Below, in pieces: positions 1 to 9,612 of a DNA stretch of 64,000 nt. The stretch spans positions 1 to 64,000 of the forward strand of contig JASANC010003656.1 of the NCBI GenBank assembly GCA_030248135.1, written 5' to 3'. The translations under genes were made by a program, and so were the position numbers. A model generated the notes under the pieces. That model was not told the DNA's origin. It saw only the letters and a program-made list of their open reading frames with translations, and ran no database searches. This DNA is from Theristus sp. LFF4_11. Taxonomy: Eukaryota > Nematoda > Chromadorea > Monhysterida > Xyalidae. How positions within the stretch are numbered: the first letter of the stretch is position 1; each line of letters opens with the position of its first letter.

Positions 1-1799
1 TGCGCAAATTTTTATTTGCCAGAGACTTAGAATAATCGAAAAACGATTATCTGAAAATTCTGTAGCAAAAATGCTACAGAAAAATCGAACTAGCCCAAAA
101 AGTGGCCAGAAACTGAAAACCTGCACCGGAAACGATGCAGAAACGTAAAACAGTCACACTGTGACTGCGAAAACAGCCTCTACAGCTAATAACTGTAGAC
201 AGTCAAAATAACCGAAATTCACGGTTACGAAAACATGCCCTGCAGCCAAAAACTGCAGAGTTCTGAAAGAGTCACTTTTCGACTCTCTAAAACTGCAACT
301 TCCAGCTGCAGAAAACAAAAACAGTTAATTTCGATTGACTGTGTCTTAAAACAACTGAAATCGATGTTTGCATTGGTTTCATAGTTGTTTCCTAAGTGCC
401 ATGCAACCTACACACCATTCAGACCCTCACACCGGTCGTGATCGGCATAAAAACCGAGATCACTGGTTGTGAAACCCAGGGTAGTCGTGTTGTGTTGTGT
501 GTTCGCTTAAAAAGCTGAAAATTCAGCTCAGACATAAAACACAATTCGATTGTTTCATGAACACCCAAACGGTGTTGCGAAAAGCAACCAAGTTGCTAAC
601 CTTCTGACAGACAGAAGACGGTCAGAAAATTATGACTAGCTGCATACCTTGCGTGCTAGCCGAAAGGTCTTCAAACAAGGACCGAAGGAGTCAGGCACTG
701 ACTCCCTAGCCTAATTGACAACCCTGAAGTTGTCATAAACAGTTTTTGATAAAACTGGTTTCTGCGTGCAGGAACCAGTCGCCTTATCAAGCACACCTGT
801 TGGCAATATGGCCGACAGAGCATGCTTCTGATAGAGTGCACCGGCCAGGTACACTCAATTCTGGGGGAATGTCCGGTAACTAATTACCGTACACCTCATT
901 TGAAATGGGTTTTGAGGAGAATGTCCTCTAACCCTGCAAAAGAGAAAAGACAACGCCATTAATCGTTGTCTCTATCGCCGAACATCGACGATTTTTATTC
1001 TCTTCGTCGACATTTCAACGAATAATAATTCGACGATTATTCCGCCGACAAAAGCGACGAACATAAGTATATTTTCACTGTTAGCATTGCACTAACCTTT
1101 TTTTTCCTTTTCCTAAGGAAGATTTTATAAAAATTTTATATTTCACAACTTTTTTTATAAAGTTCCCACCAAATTTGTCGGTGGCTCACTTCGAAAGAAG
1201 TGAGCTTCCGACTAAAAACGTCCTTTTGTCGGGTCGGGCTTGAAAAATAGCCCGTAAGCCCCGACAGAAGGAGGGGGGTGAAAATTTCGGGGCCCCCAAA
1301 ACAAAAACTCCAACCAGGGAGTAAATTTTAAGGCAAATTTGCGACATCAGAATGTCGCTGTTTGACACAGAAAGCAGAATGCGTTTAGCATTCTGCATAT
1401 TGAGAGCACAAAGGGGCGAATGAGCCCTGCTCACTCAAAGAGATCGGCCGGGCCGATCAGTAATGCGCACAATTAGTGCGACCTTTTGTTTGTGTGTTGC
1501 GTGCACTTGGTATAGTGCACAAAACACCGTTTTTGCTTCCACTCTGTGTGTGTTTGTGTCTGTTTCAGGCTCAACATTATTCATATTGAGCAACAAACAC
1601 AACAACAAATAATAATTGTTGCGCGCACGAGCCCGCGGGGCCGCTGAAAAACACCACGGAGGGAGAGCAGCCGCCGTCGACCGGGACCGCCGTTCCTGCC
1701 GCCGCGGCGTTGGGCACGTCGGCGACGACGCCGACGACCGCTGGGCAACCAGCGGATCAAGATGGGTCGCATCAAGGCGGCGACCCATCCCGAAATGCC
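1..1799 (+). other. Non-coding leader built of back-to-back stem-loops
   Basis: No long plus-strand ORF is present. Short inverted repeats follow one another almost without gaps, separated by A-rich spacers. Examples checked by hand: a 7 bp stem near 32-50, an 8 bp stem near 60-80, a 9 bp stem with one T-G wobble and loop TTCG at 321-342, a nested structure at 350-389 with two wobbles, a 10 bp stem with one wobble at 755-778, a 9 bp stem with loop GAAA at 1184-1205, and an 8 bp stem closing GTTTA near 1376-1396. TTCG and GAAA are classic stable RNA tetraloops, which points to folding of the plus-strand transcript. Confidence 0.8.
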
Positions 1800-4700
1800 A
1801 TGGCAGTGGTTTCGACCGCTGCTGACGGCAGCCATAGTGAGAGTCCGTCACACTTGGTGATGGACATCAGTGGTGAGGGAGCCGCTGATGATAATGCTGC
1901 GGCAAATGCCGCAGACCAAAATCCACCGCCACCGGCGGATGGAATTGTGAATCCCGCCGATGACGGCGCGGATGATAACGTCATGGAGCATGACGATCAG
2001 CTTGGGTTGGAGGAACCCATGGAATACCAGGTGGCTGAGGCCCAGCCATCTCGGATTCACTTGAAAGACGGTGAAGAACCGTCGCTCGAGCTGTTCTGGC
2101 AGCAGCTCGGTTTTGAGGACGAAGGGTCCAGAACGCTAGTGGAGACTTATCCACTAGCAATAAAAGTAAGCCAGACGGACTCTGAGCAGCATTGCAAAGA
2201 GACCGTCATGGTCTTCGTGAGAGACGATCGGGATCAGTTCCCGAACGTATCAGAAGGTTGGATGAACCTTGCCAACCTCAACAACTGGGTCGTGTTGCCC
2301 AGTATGGAGAACTACCGGCCGATTGCCGCGATTCGCGCCAATCGCCAGTATTTCTTGATGGACGACAATGTCGTCATGACGGTCTGGGCGACTAAAAACC
2401 GCCCAGACAATTTGAGCGAAGCCGAGCTCCGGTTTCGCATTCATGCACCAAGGGGCACTCCAGGCCCTTGGGTTGATCTGCAAGCCAATTTGCGGCTTAC
2501 ACCGAAAAACTTATTCGCGTTGTCGCGAGTAACGTCTCAGTGGTCCATTACGGACTTCGGCAACGACTACCCCACAGGTGCCGTCCACCTGTTGGTGAAT
2601 AGTCTGAAGTCAAAAGCACCAAGCCCCCGCTTGGTGATGTATGCGTTCGCAGCAGTCTGCGACCCGATAGCTTCGTCGCTGCAAATTCCGCAGTATGACG
2701 AAGATTATTTGGATGCCGACATGTCTGTCTGGCCCATGACATTGATCCAGCTGATGGATTTCAGCGAGCAGATCAATTTGGAGCACCAATTTTTGGTGCA
2801 TGGTCACGCCTCGCTCGCGAAAGAGCAGACGTATGTTGTGCCACGCGGAAATTTTCTGCATGGTCAAATTAGGCCGCATATGCCGATATACACAAAAGGC
2901 ATGCGACGTCATAGGGACAATCCGAAATCGGAAATTCTCCCGAATTTGAAACAAACGGGGACCACCAAATTCCCGTTTGATTTGAACGAATCACTGTTGG
3001 AAAACAGTGAACGTGATAAAATCGCTGATGACCTTGTTTGGCAACAGCGTGTTAACGTCTGGCTGATGCTAGACCAGTTGTACAAGCGCACCGCGCCTTG
3101 TTTTGAAGGTGGCAGGGACGATCTGCCACAAGTTTTGCTGCAGCATCACGAGTATGAGGCCCTCTGGTCCTCTCGTGAAAGCAGCTATACACGCTCGGAA
3201 GCATTCCGGCGGCACTCACGATTGATCGGTCGTGAGATTGGTAAGGCTGAGGCCGTCATTTGGGTCACAGACCTGAATGAAAACCAACTCGGTGAGTTGG
3301 TGGATTTTATGCACCAACAAATGTGCACCATGAATGGTAATGCAGTGCTGCATTACACGTATTTCGAGCCGGATAAGAAGTATCCCGCTCCTGCAAACGA
3401 ACAGCAGGAACCTCGGTTCCGAGCTGCCTCGGTTAGAGCCGGGAAGGGCTTTTTGATGAACGTCAAGTACCCCTTGACGGTTTTCTTCGGTGTGGGCGCA
3501 TACTGCGTCGCCATCGATTTGAGCTTGATCTTTGATCCGCTCTTGAGAAAAGAGAACAGTACGAAGGTGACTGTTCTGTTGGAGTTCCTGTTGAACAAGG
3601 AAAACACGTTTCACCATTGGGATGACCCAACGGAATTTTTCAAAGGCATGAATGCTGCCTATTCTGAAGACATGAACAACACTCCGTTGTTCGATCAGGT
3701 CCAATTCGAAAATCACCTGGACACACGTCCATTGGTGAAAGCGATTGGATTCGCCAATATGATTGACGCAAGGCCATACCGGTTTGAGCCGTATGGTGGT
3801 AATTATGTGAGCCCAACACCGGGAACGGTGTTGACGGCATTCACATGCAAATTGCACGATCTCGTGCATTTCACCATGTACGGGTTTGAGAGGAATCTCA
3901 AATACCCGGAAGGTTCATGGGATCAAAATGCGATCTCACAGAAACGCCATTTGATCGAATGGCATAAAGATGCAGGCAAGCATTATGCCATGCAGTTCAA
4001 CTGGACAGTGCTCGTTTACGACGCACTGTTTTTCTGCTTAGCGTGCAGCGACAAGTTCGCGACGCTATCACATAAACCTCGTTCGAAGGGCGAGGTGAAT
4101 CAGAGGTACAACAAGTACCGCGCCGCTATCGACGTGGGCTTGGCGTACCTGCAAAAGGCCGAAGAGTGGCCGTTTGATTTCGTGCACAAGATGCCGATAG
4201 TCACGCGAGATCTCTCGCTTGACAAGATCTTGAGCAACGAACCGATGCGTCTGATCTTCGCTCAGACATTGATCGAATACGTACGCGCTGTGCGCTACGT
4301 AGAGAAACACCCTGCGAGAGTGATCGCAGGGACGAACCCACAAGTTCCGCACGCGGTGCCTCGCGTGCCGGACGAGACAAACAAAAACAGGTTCCAGCCT
4401 GCTTTTCGTTCTGACAGGCATCTGATGATGCACCAATACGTCCTCAAGAGGGAAACCAAATTGAGGAGATGTTACATTCTTCAGTTGAAAGAATGCTCGA
4501 AATCGGCAGCATACACGCCGTATGCTCTGTATAGCACGGCAGAAGTTTTTCTGCAGTGGTTCAAATACCGACTCCTGAAGTCGACTATTGGCATTGTGAT
4601 GACCAATGCATCAAGCGACTACGCCTATCAGCTGGCGAAAGTCGTGTACAGCAAGTGTGCTGAAAGACGCACACTGTGTTTCATGCGTGTGGGAGGTCCG

Positions 4701-7421
4701 CACACATGCAGAGGAGGCTGTCAGCCGACACCGCCGACAGAGTTCGAATTGCAGCCACACGTGCCTGCAAGCTATCTGGGAAACCAGATGGAGAAAAGGA
4801 CTCCATGGTTTAGCGTGGAGTTTATCAAGGTGGGCCGCCGCTTTGACGACCCACACAAAAAGCATCTGCTTCACAAGCAGAATCAGGTCATTAGGACGCA
4901 AAGAGAGGCTGAGTTTATCGCTCAGGCTATTAGAACGCCAGCCAGTTGGGCCGGTTCGTTTCACATCAGTGAAATCGAAAGGTTGAGTCACTTTGGTGTG
5001 ATACCAAAGCCAGATTTGATGGACATAAATCCAACGTTTGTGTCCACGAAATGGCCGCATGCAGTGATGTATGCGTGCACTAATGACGGGGTGTACCCGC
5101 CTGGAATCACTCCTGACAATGTGTCAGAAGATTGGCGACGTCGTGAGACGTCGGAGCCGACGCATGTCTACGAAGACTTTGACATGCTACACGCTCTGTC
5201 CTGTCGTATGAACATCAGTACGACAGATTTGATTGAGTTGCCGCTGAACATGCAATTCAGCTACGAAGACGTCAAAGCTTTGACGTTGGCAATTTTGGTG
5301 CGTGTCTCAATCGAACGCATTTTGCACCTGCTGTATCAGCATGGTCTGGAAAGGTATGAGCGTCTGATTCAGAAGCTCATCGATTTGAACAACCTAGTGC
5401 CACAAACGGCACGAGGCACGAGCACTCGCACGAGTGTGTTTCGTTTCTGGAATCCGTTCGTGTTCGACATTCCAGCCAAAAGGAATGACCACCAATCAAC
5501 GTGGCATTCATTGAAGCCCGTCTGCGCACAACAACTGTGCGACAGTGACGAGTACAATCTGCTGAAAGACATTGCAGCAGCACGTGCATGGTGGACCGTG
5601 TTCCACCATCATAAAACTCTGCCGCTCAGGGAAGAGCTGCAGGAAGCGATTGTGCTGGGTGACGAAGCCCAGAAGAAAGCACTGATCGAAAAGATCAGAG
5701 GTATGGTTGCAGTGCCGACAGCACCTGCAAGAGATCCGGTTCTTGAAATGCGTCAAGAACGATTCACGGCCGACGTAGAGGCCCAAGCGGCTGTGAATCC
5801 ACAGCAACCTAATGTGCGTGCCATTGAGCAGCAAGAAAAGCAACCGTTGTCGGTTGAAGATCATCCATCCTCGGATGCACAAGAGCAATCGAGTGCATCT
5901 GAAGATGACGACAGCCAGTCGCAAGTTTCTACGACTGACAATCCACAGCAACAACAGGGTGCTGCACAACAGGGAGCCTCACGCTTCCGAACTCTCACAC
6001 CGAGAGCACAAGTGCTCGTACAAAAGTACGGCCAAGTGCTGCAGCCACCAGCGGCGCAGCAATATCAACAACAGTTTCCGACTCCGGCAACTGTGGCACC
6101 AACGGGAGTAACACCCAGGATGCCATTTATGCACACCACTCGTGGTGTCAGTTTTGCAGCCGCGGCCGAAAACCGTGCCGCGCTCGATCAAATGCAGCGC
6201 GTGTCGATCCTTAGACCTCGACTGCCTGCTCCAGATTCTCAAGGCTTCAAAGTGCCTTATGCAAAGCAATCGCGTTCAGCGCGATCGCCGTTGCAGGGAG
6301 CCCCTCCAGCAAAACGGGTCCCTGGACAAGTTCTTCAACGAGAAGAAAGTTTTTCGGGTGAAAGTAACCCGGGTAGAAACCTCCCGAGAGGTCGTAAGCG
6401 CAGTAAGTCTCGTGAACAGAGACTGTTGCTGCAACAACAACAGCAGGTGGAACAAACCTCTGCTGATTTTATTTATTGCCCAAAACGCAATTATTTGACG
6501 CCTCCGATGAATACATCGCAGGTTGATGATCTTCGTCACTATTACGAAGGTGCAGTGGTGAACCACGAGCTGGTTCCCGAGTTGTCAGAAGCCGTGTACC
6601 AAAATGCACAGGCTAAACAGACACCGATCACGTTGTCCGATGCAGTGTCTTGCAAAGTGGTGCAAGACAATAAGAGAGCGCAAGAATACATGCGCCCGAC
6701 CTATGACACACTGCCACGACCAGTGTATGTGAAAGATCGCAAAACAGCGAATCTGATAGACAGCTCACCGGAAATGGAGAAACGGCGAGCAGATTATTAT
6801 GGCAAACCGAAGCCATTGTTGACAACGGACATCCTACCGTTGGATGCGCCATCATGGTTCGCAGTGCAAGACTTGGGCACGCGAATGAAGGAGAATCCAA
6901 CAGGATTCCTTGGGGATGCCAGACGTCAGTCTGCATCGCACGTCGCTAACACGATCAAGTGGCTAGCGTATTTTGTGTCACTCAGTGAACAGGAAGAATT
7001 CAACGGCGATCCGCCGGATATTCGTTTGATTGGTGCTGGAACACCAACAGAAAACCTCATTCGCATGAGAATTCTGGCTCAAGCAGAAGCTGAGCGAGAA
7101 ACACGCACAAATGTGCAACTGCACTCTGTGCTACAACCTATGTGGTTGCCGCCACTGCCGGGACCGCATCGTTATTGGAACGCGAACGAACAGAACGCGT
7201 TCGTGAAAAATTTCTCGGTCGAACCGAGTGCAATGTTGGAACCAGGCCTCGTTGAGGACCTGAAGAAACCGAATGTGCCTAAACTCACATTCCTTGATGC
7301 TGTGCCACCGCCGAAAAAGGACGACGCACAGGAGAAAAAAGAAGTCGAGGACGGTGAAACCGAGTCTCGAAATGCCAAAGAAGCTCGACAAACTGATGTC
7401 GGAGCAAAGAAAACGATATAG
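1800..7421 (+). CDS. Giant ORF1 protein of unknown family (1,873 aa)
   Basis: I do not recognise this protein. The first ATG is at 1800; the frame is open further upstream, so a longer form is possible. The N-terminus (about residues 1-90) is acidic, Ala/Asp-rich and probably disordered. Residues roughly 100-1300 look globular, with many Trp, Tyr, Phe and His. From about 1310 the chain is Gln/Ser/Pro-rich and low complexity, with basic Arg/Ser stretches, and a second folded-looking segment follows near the C-terminus. No reverse transcriptase YxDD, polymerase GDD, integrase or aspartic protease motif was seen, and there are no membrane segments. The gene has no introns, and 5 to 9 bp hairpins occur about every 25-30 nt through the stretches sampled. 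The last 149 nt overlap ORF2 in another frame. Possible roles as a capsid or other structural protein are only guesses. Confidence 0.8.
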   Translation: MAVVSTAADGSHSESPSHLVMDISGEGAADDNAAANAADQNPPPPADGIVNPADDGADDNVMEHDDQLGLEEPMEYQVAEAQPSRIHLKDGEEPSLELFWQQLGFEDEGSRTLVETYPLAIKVSQTDSEQHCKETVMVFVRDDRDQFPNVSEGWMNLANLNNWVVLPSMENYRPIAAIRANRQYFLMDDNVVMTVWATKNRPDNLSEAELRFRIHAPRGTPGPWVDLQANLRLTPKNLFALSRVTSQWSITDFGNDYPTGAVHLLVNSLKSKAPSPRLVMYAFAAVCDPIASSLQIPQYDEDYLDADMSVWPMTLIQLMDFSEQINLEHQFLVHGHASLAKEQTYVVPRGNFLHGQIRPHMPIYTKGMRRHRDNPKSEILPNLKQTGTTKFPFDLNESLLENSERDKIADDLVWQQRVNVWLMLDQLYKRTAPCFEGGRDDLPQVLLQHHEYEALWSSRESSYTRSEAFRRHSRLIGREIGKAEAVIWVTDLNENQLGELVDFMHQQMCTMNGNAVLHYTYFEPDKKYPAPANEQQEPRFRAASVRAGKGFLMNVKYPLTVFFGVGAYCVAIDLSLIFDPLLRKENSTKVTVLLEFLLNKENTFHHWDDPTEFFKGMNAAYSEDMNNTPLFDQVQFENHLDTRPLVKAIGFANMIDARPYRFEPYGGNYVSPTPGTVLTAFTCKLHDLVHFTMYGFERNLKYPEGSWDQNAISQKRHLIEWHKDAGKHYAMQFNWTVLVYDALFFCLACSDKFATLSHKPRSKGEVNQRYNKYRAAIDVGLAYLQKAEEWPFDFVHKMPIVTRDLSLDKILSNEPMRLIFAQTLIEYVRAVRYVEKHPARVIAGTNPQVPHAVPRVPDETNKNRFQPAFRSDRHLMMHQYVLKRETKLRRCYILQLKECSKSAAYTPYALYSTAEVFLQWFKYRLLKSTIGIVMTNASSDYAYQLAKVVYSKCAERRTLCFMRVGGPHTCRGGCQPTPPTEFELQPHVPASYLGNQMEKRTPWFSVEFIKVGRRFDDPHKKHLLHKQNQVIRTQREAEFIAQAIRTPASWAGSFHISEIERLSHFGVIPKPDLMDINPTFVSTKWPHAVMYACTNDGVYPPGITPDNVSEDWRRRETSEPTHVYEDFDMLHALSCRMNISTTDLIELPLNMQFSYEDVKALTLAILVRVSIERILHLLYQHGLERYERLIQKLIDLNNLVPQTARGTSTRTSVFRFWNPFVFDIPAKRNDHQSTWHSLKPVCAQQLCDSDEYNLLKDIAAARAWWTVFHHHKTLPLREELQEAIVLGDEAQKKALIEKIRGMVAVPTAPARDPVLEMRQERFTADVEAQAAVNPQQPNVRAIEQQEKQPLSVEDHPSSDAQEQSSASEDDDSQSQVSTTDNPQQQQGAAQQGASRFRTLTPRAQVLVQKYGQVLQPPAAQQYQQQFPTPATVAPTGVTPRMPFMHTTRGVSFAAAAENRAALDQMQRVSILRPRLPAPDSQGFKVPYAKQSRSARSPLQGAPPAKRVPGQVLQREESFSGESNPGRNLPRGRKRSKSREQRLLLQQQQQVEQTSADFIYCPKRNYLTPPMNTSQVDDLRHYYEGAVVNHELVPELSEAVYQNAQAKQTPITLSDAVSCKVVQDNKRAQEYMRPTYDTLPRPVYVKDRKTANLIDSSPEMEKRRADYYGKPKPLLTTDILPLDAPSWFAVQDLGTRMKENPTGFLGDARRQSASHVANTIKWLAYFVSLSEQEEFNGDPPDIRLIGAGTPTENLIRMRILAQAEAERETRTNVQLHSVLQPMWLPPLPGPHRYWNANEQNAFVKNFSVEPSAMLEPGLVEDLKKPNVPKLTFLDAVPPPKKDDAQEKKEVEDGETESRNAKEARQTDVGAKKTI

Positions 7422-8412
7422 CAAGAAAGCTACATCGTATCAGCTGCCTAAGAAGACAGTCGAAACCAGTTCGACACGAACTGATGGTGATGACACCGAG
7501 GAAATGCAATCCGGTGACGAAAACGCTGAAGCAGAAAAGCGTCAGCGAGAACTGCTCGAACAGATCAGTTATGATCCGACGATCACATGCAGTGCATGTG
7601 GCAATAAAGGACATGAACACTCAGTGTGTCCACTGATGTACATGTCGCTCGAAGCGGACGCAGCTGAAAAAGCCAAAGCGTCTACGAAATCGGACACAGC
7701 CAGTTCGATGAGTAAAAAGCAGAAAAATGCTGAGAAATTGGCTGCACTTGCGAAAGCAAGAGAGGCCGAGAGGCTGGCTAGAGAAAAGTCAGCTCGTGAA
7801 CACGCGGACCCAACAGCCGCTCAGAAAGCTGCCAAGTCGACAGCAAGTCAGGTGACTGATCAACAGTCACAACAAAAACAGTTGAACACAGCCAGTTCAA
7901 CTGGTCAGTTTGAAGACACAGGCCCAATCGATGTATTGGAAGCTTGTCGGCGTCTTACGCTGGAGACTCTGCCGCAGAGCAGACCGACAGCAGGAGACGC
8001 CCCGAAAACACAACAACAATCGACTGCCGTTTCGACAGCCGCTGATGCACCGTCGGGCCAGGCGTCGAGCGCCAGTTCAGCGCGCGTCTCGGTCCCGACT
8101 GGACACCGCTCACGCTCGCGTGGCAAGAGCAGAAGCACGTCGCGATCGAAGTCGCGCCGTCAGCTGCCGCGAACGACATTGGTGGCGTCACCGCCGGCGT
8201 CGGGCTACAGCACGTCCGACGATGAAGATCGACCGGCGACTGAGGCACCGATAGAGCAGCAACGGCGATCGCGACTGCAGACCGACCCGCCGACCGCGTC
8301 GCGCACGGACAAAGACTCGTCGAAGACGGCGTCCGACGCGAGCGCGTATTCGACCGACGGCGGCAGACGGGTTGGCACGCCACGAGGCAAGGGGCGCGGC
8401 AGACGGAAGTGA
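7273..8412 (+). CDS. ORF2, basic CCHC zinc-knuckle protein
   Basis: The frame is +1 relative to ORF1 and overlaps its last 149 nt. The ATG at 7273 gives 379 aa; in-frame ATGs at 7372 and 7396 also exist. A single zinc knuckle of exact form C-x2-C-x4-H-x4-C (CSACGNKGHEHSVC) lies near residue 110. After it come a charged Lys/Ala/Glu-rich helical-looking stretch and an Arg/Ser-rich basic tail ending in GRGRRK. Zinc knuckles with basic tails are typical of nucleocapsid or Gag-like RNA-binding proteins. Translation could use +1 frameshifting, reinitiation or a separate transcript; the sequence does not decide. Stem-loops continue through this ORF, for example ACATGC closing AGT over the knuckle codons. 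Function is inferred from the knuckle only. Confidence 0.75.
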   Translation: MCLNSHSLMLCHRRKRTTHRRKKKSRTVKPSLEMPKKLDKLMSEQRKRYSKKATSYQLPKKTVETSSTRTDGDDTEEMQSGDENAEAEKRQRELLEQISYDPTITCSACGNKGHEHSVCPLMYMSLEADAAEKAKASTKSDTASSMSKKQKNAEKLAALAKAREAERLAREKSAREHADPTAAQKAAKSTASQVTDQQSQQKQLNTASSTGQFEDTGPIDVLEACRRLTLETLPQSRPTAGDAPKTQQQSTAVSTAADAPSGQASSASSARVSVPTGHRSRSRGKSRSTSRSKSRRQLPRTTLVASPPASGYSTSDDEDRPATEAPIEQQRRSRLQTDPPTASRTDKDSSKTASDASAYSTDGGRRVGTPRGKGRGRRK

Positions 8413-9257
8413 TTGTCGAAGACGACAACCGTTTGGATGGCACCACCGCCATTTGATGGACAACGACAGCGTCGTTGCCCGGCTGGACACTGAACACTGG
8501 ACACTCTGGTGAAAAACGTTGTTTTTCCGTTTTGTTTTTGAGCAGGCGTTGCTTGCTGTGTTCACGTGCCATCTTAGCCGTCTAATGCCTTCTGCCTTTT
8601 GTCACAGACGTTGTCTGTTGACTGTTGTTGTAACAGTTTTGTTACCTTGTGCCACGCTTGTGTGCTGCTTTTGAGTCCCTTTAGAGGGCTGGTAAAGGTA
8701 ATTTTAATGCTTTGCCACAACACTAACCCAACTTCGATTCCAACAGTTTTTTTTTTCTTTCGTGATTTTTTGTGATTTGTTGTTTTTCGTGTTTGTAAAA
8801 CACTCTAATAAAATAACACTTGTTATTTTCTCACTCACACTTTCGATGTGGTAACATTGAGGGGAACAACCACACGCACTGTCGCATGTGGCCCCGATCA
8901 CCATTGTGATCTATTTTTGTTTGTGTTTCTACTAGTTTGTTGTTTTGCCGGAAGTGTTTGTTTTCATTTTTTTTACTTACACGTTTTCTCAAACACAGAT
9001 CCTTAAGTCTGTGTATTTTGAAGCATTCGTGCTTGTTAAAAGTCATAGGCGACTGCACTGTTGTATTCGCCCTTAACAAACAGTTGTAATCACCAACAAA
9101 ATCCACAGTTTTTCTCCACTCTTTTATTCACCGTTTTTCACACCACATCTTTTCAACAACAATCACCATCAATTGTAACAATACACAATAGTGTAGCGTT
9201 TCATAAACGTTACTCTTTCACGTCCCACATTTGTGGCCTCGTGGAAGAGGCCTTTTT
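8413..9257 (+). other. 3' non-coding trailer of the hairpin element
   Basis: Stem-loops continue after the ORF2 stop: TTGTCG/CGACAA, CAACGAC/GTCGTTG, AAATAAC/GTTATTT, GATCAC/GTGATC, ACACAGA/TCTGTGT, and finally GGCCTC/GAGGCC just before the polypurine tract. An AATAAA at 8807-8812 could serve as a polyadenylation signal, although hairpins persist about 450 nt beyond it. Confidence 0.6.
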
Positions 9258-9268
9258 AAAGGGGGGGG
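9258..9268 (+). promoter_or_regulatory. Polypurine tract (plus-strand primer site)
   Basis: Three A then eight G, followed a few bases later by TGTCAGG, the usual layout of a retroelement polypurine tract next to a 3' LTR. The dense hairpin pattern stops here. Confidence 0.55.
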
Positions 9269-9500
9269 TAGTTGTCAGGTCCATACAACGACCGTGTCAA
9301 CCGCTTCCAACGTTTCAACGCTAAACTACTCTTTTATCTTCACCAATCTCTACCTTTATCTATTCTTTTATACAAACTCATCTATTCTTTGCACATTGGT
9401 TGATACGTGATGTGTGTCTTTTATCAGTGTCTTCCTTTGTGTGCTCACATTATTCTACACTTCACTTCTTCATCGCCTTGACCAATAAAATGCACAAGTA
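9269..9500 (+). repeat. Putative 3' LTR
   Basis: Pyrimidine-rich sequence starting TAGTTGTCAGG after the polypurine tract, with AATAAA at 9484-9489. No second copy lies in the window because the 5' end of the element is missing, so the LTR assignment and its right boundary are uncertain. Confidence 0.35.
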
Positions 9501-9524
9501 TGCGACTTGTTCGGCCGAAGCCGT

Positions 9525-9612
9525 CTACCGCCTACTATTAAGGCGTATAGGCGTCCAGGCGATTCAAGGCGTCTAGGCGACAAGGCGTCTAGGCGATATA
9601 GGCGACTCACTC
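9525..9612 (+). repeat. Short tandem repeat, GGCG-based
   Basis: Repeated units of the form AAGGCGTCTAGGCGAC, with variants containing GGCGTATAGGCG. It sits between the putative LTR and the SETD9-like exons. Confidence 0.6.

Larger units (their letters stand above)
1..9500 (+). mobile_element. Hairpin-saturated LTR-retroelement-like unit, 5' end outside window
   Basis: A contiguous unit made of a non-coding leader, a very long intronless ORF, an overlapping zinc-knuckle ORF, a trailer, a G-rich polypurine tract and LTR-like sequence with an AATAAA. Long intronless ORFs in a region of intron-rich genes, plus a polypurine tract directly before a TGTCAGG start, are typical of LTR retroelements. 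I found no reverse transcriptase, integrase, protease or RNA polymerase motif in the visible part. So either pol lies upstream of the window or the element is non-autonomous. The 5' LTR would also lie outside. The whole internal part is packed with short inverted repeats. The assignment as a retroelement is inference; an endogenised RNA-virus-like sequence is the main alternative. Confidence 0.55.

Noticed and set aside
1800..7421. RNA-dependent RNA polymerase or reverse transcriptase in ORF1
   Set aside because: Asp-Asp pairs occur, but none lies in a GDD or YxDD motif with the accompanying conserved blocks.
1..8412. CRISPR-like array or tRNA cluster explaining the repeats
   Set aside because: The stems differ in sequence from one to the next and have no constant repeat or spacer; no tRNA boxes at regular spacing.
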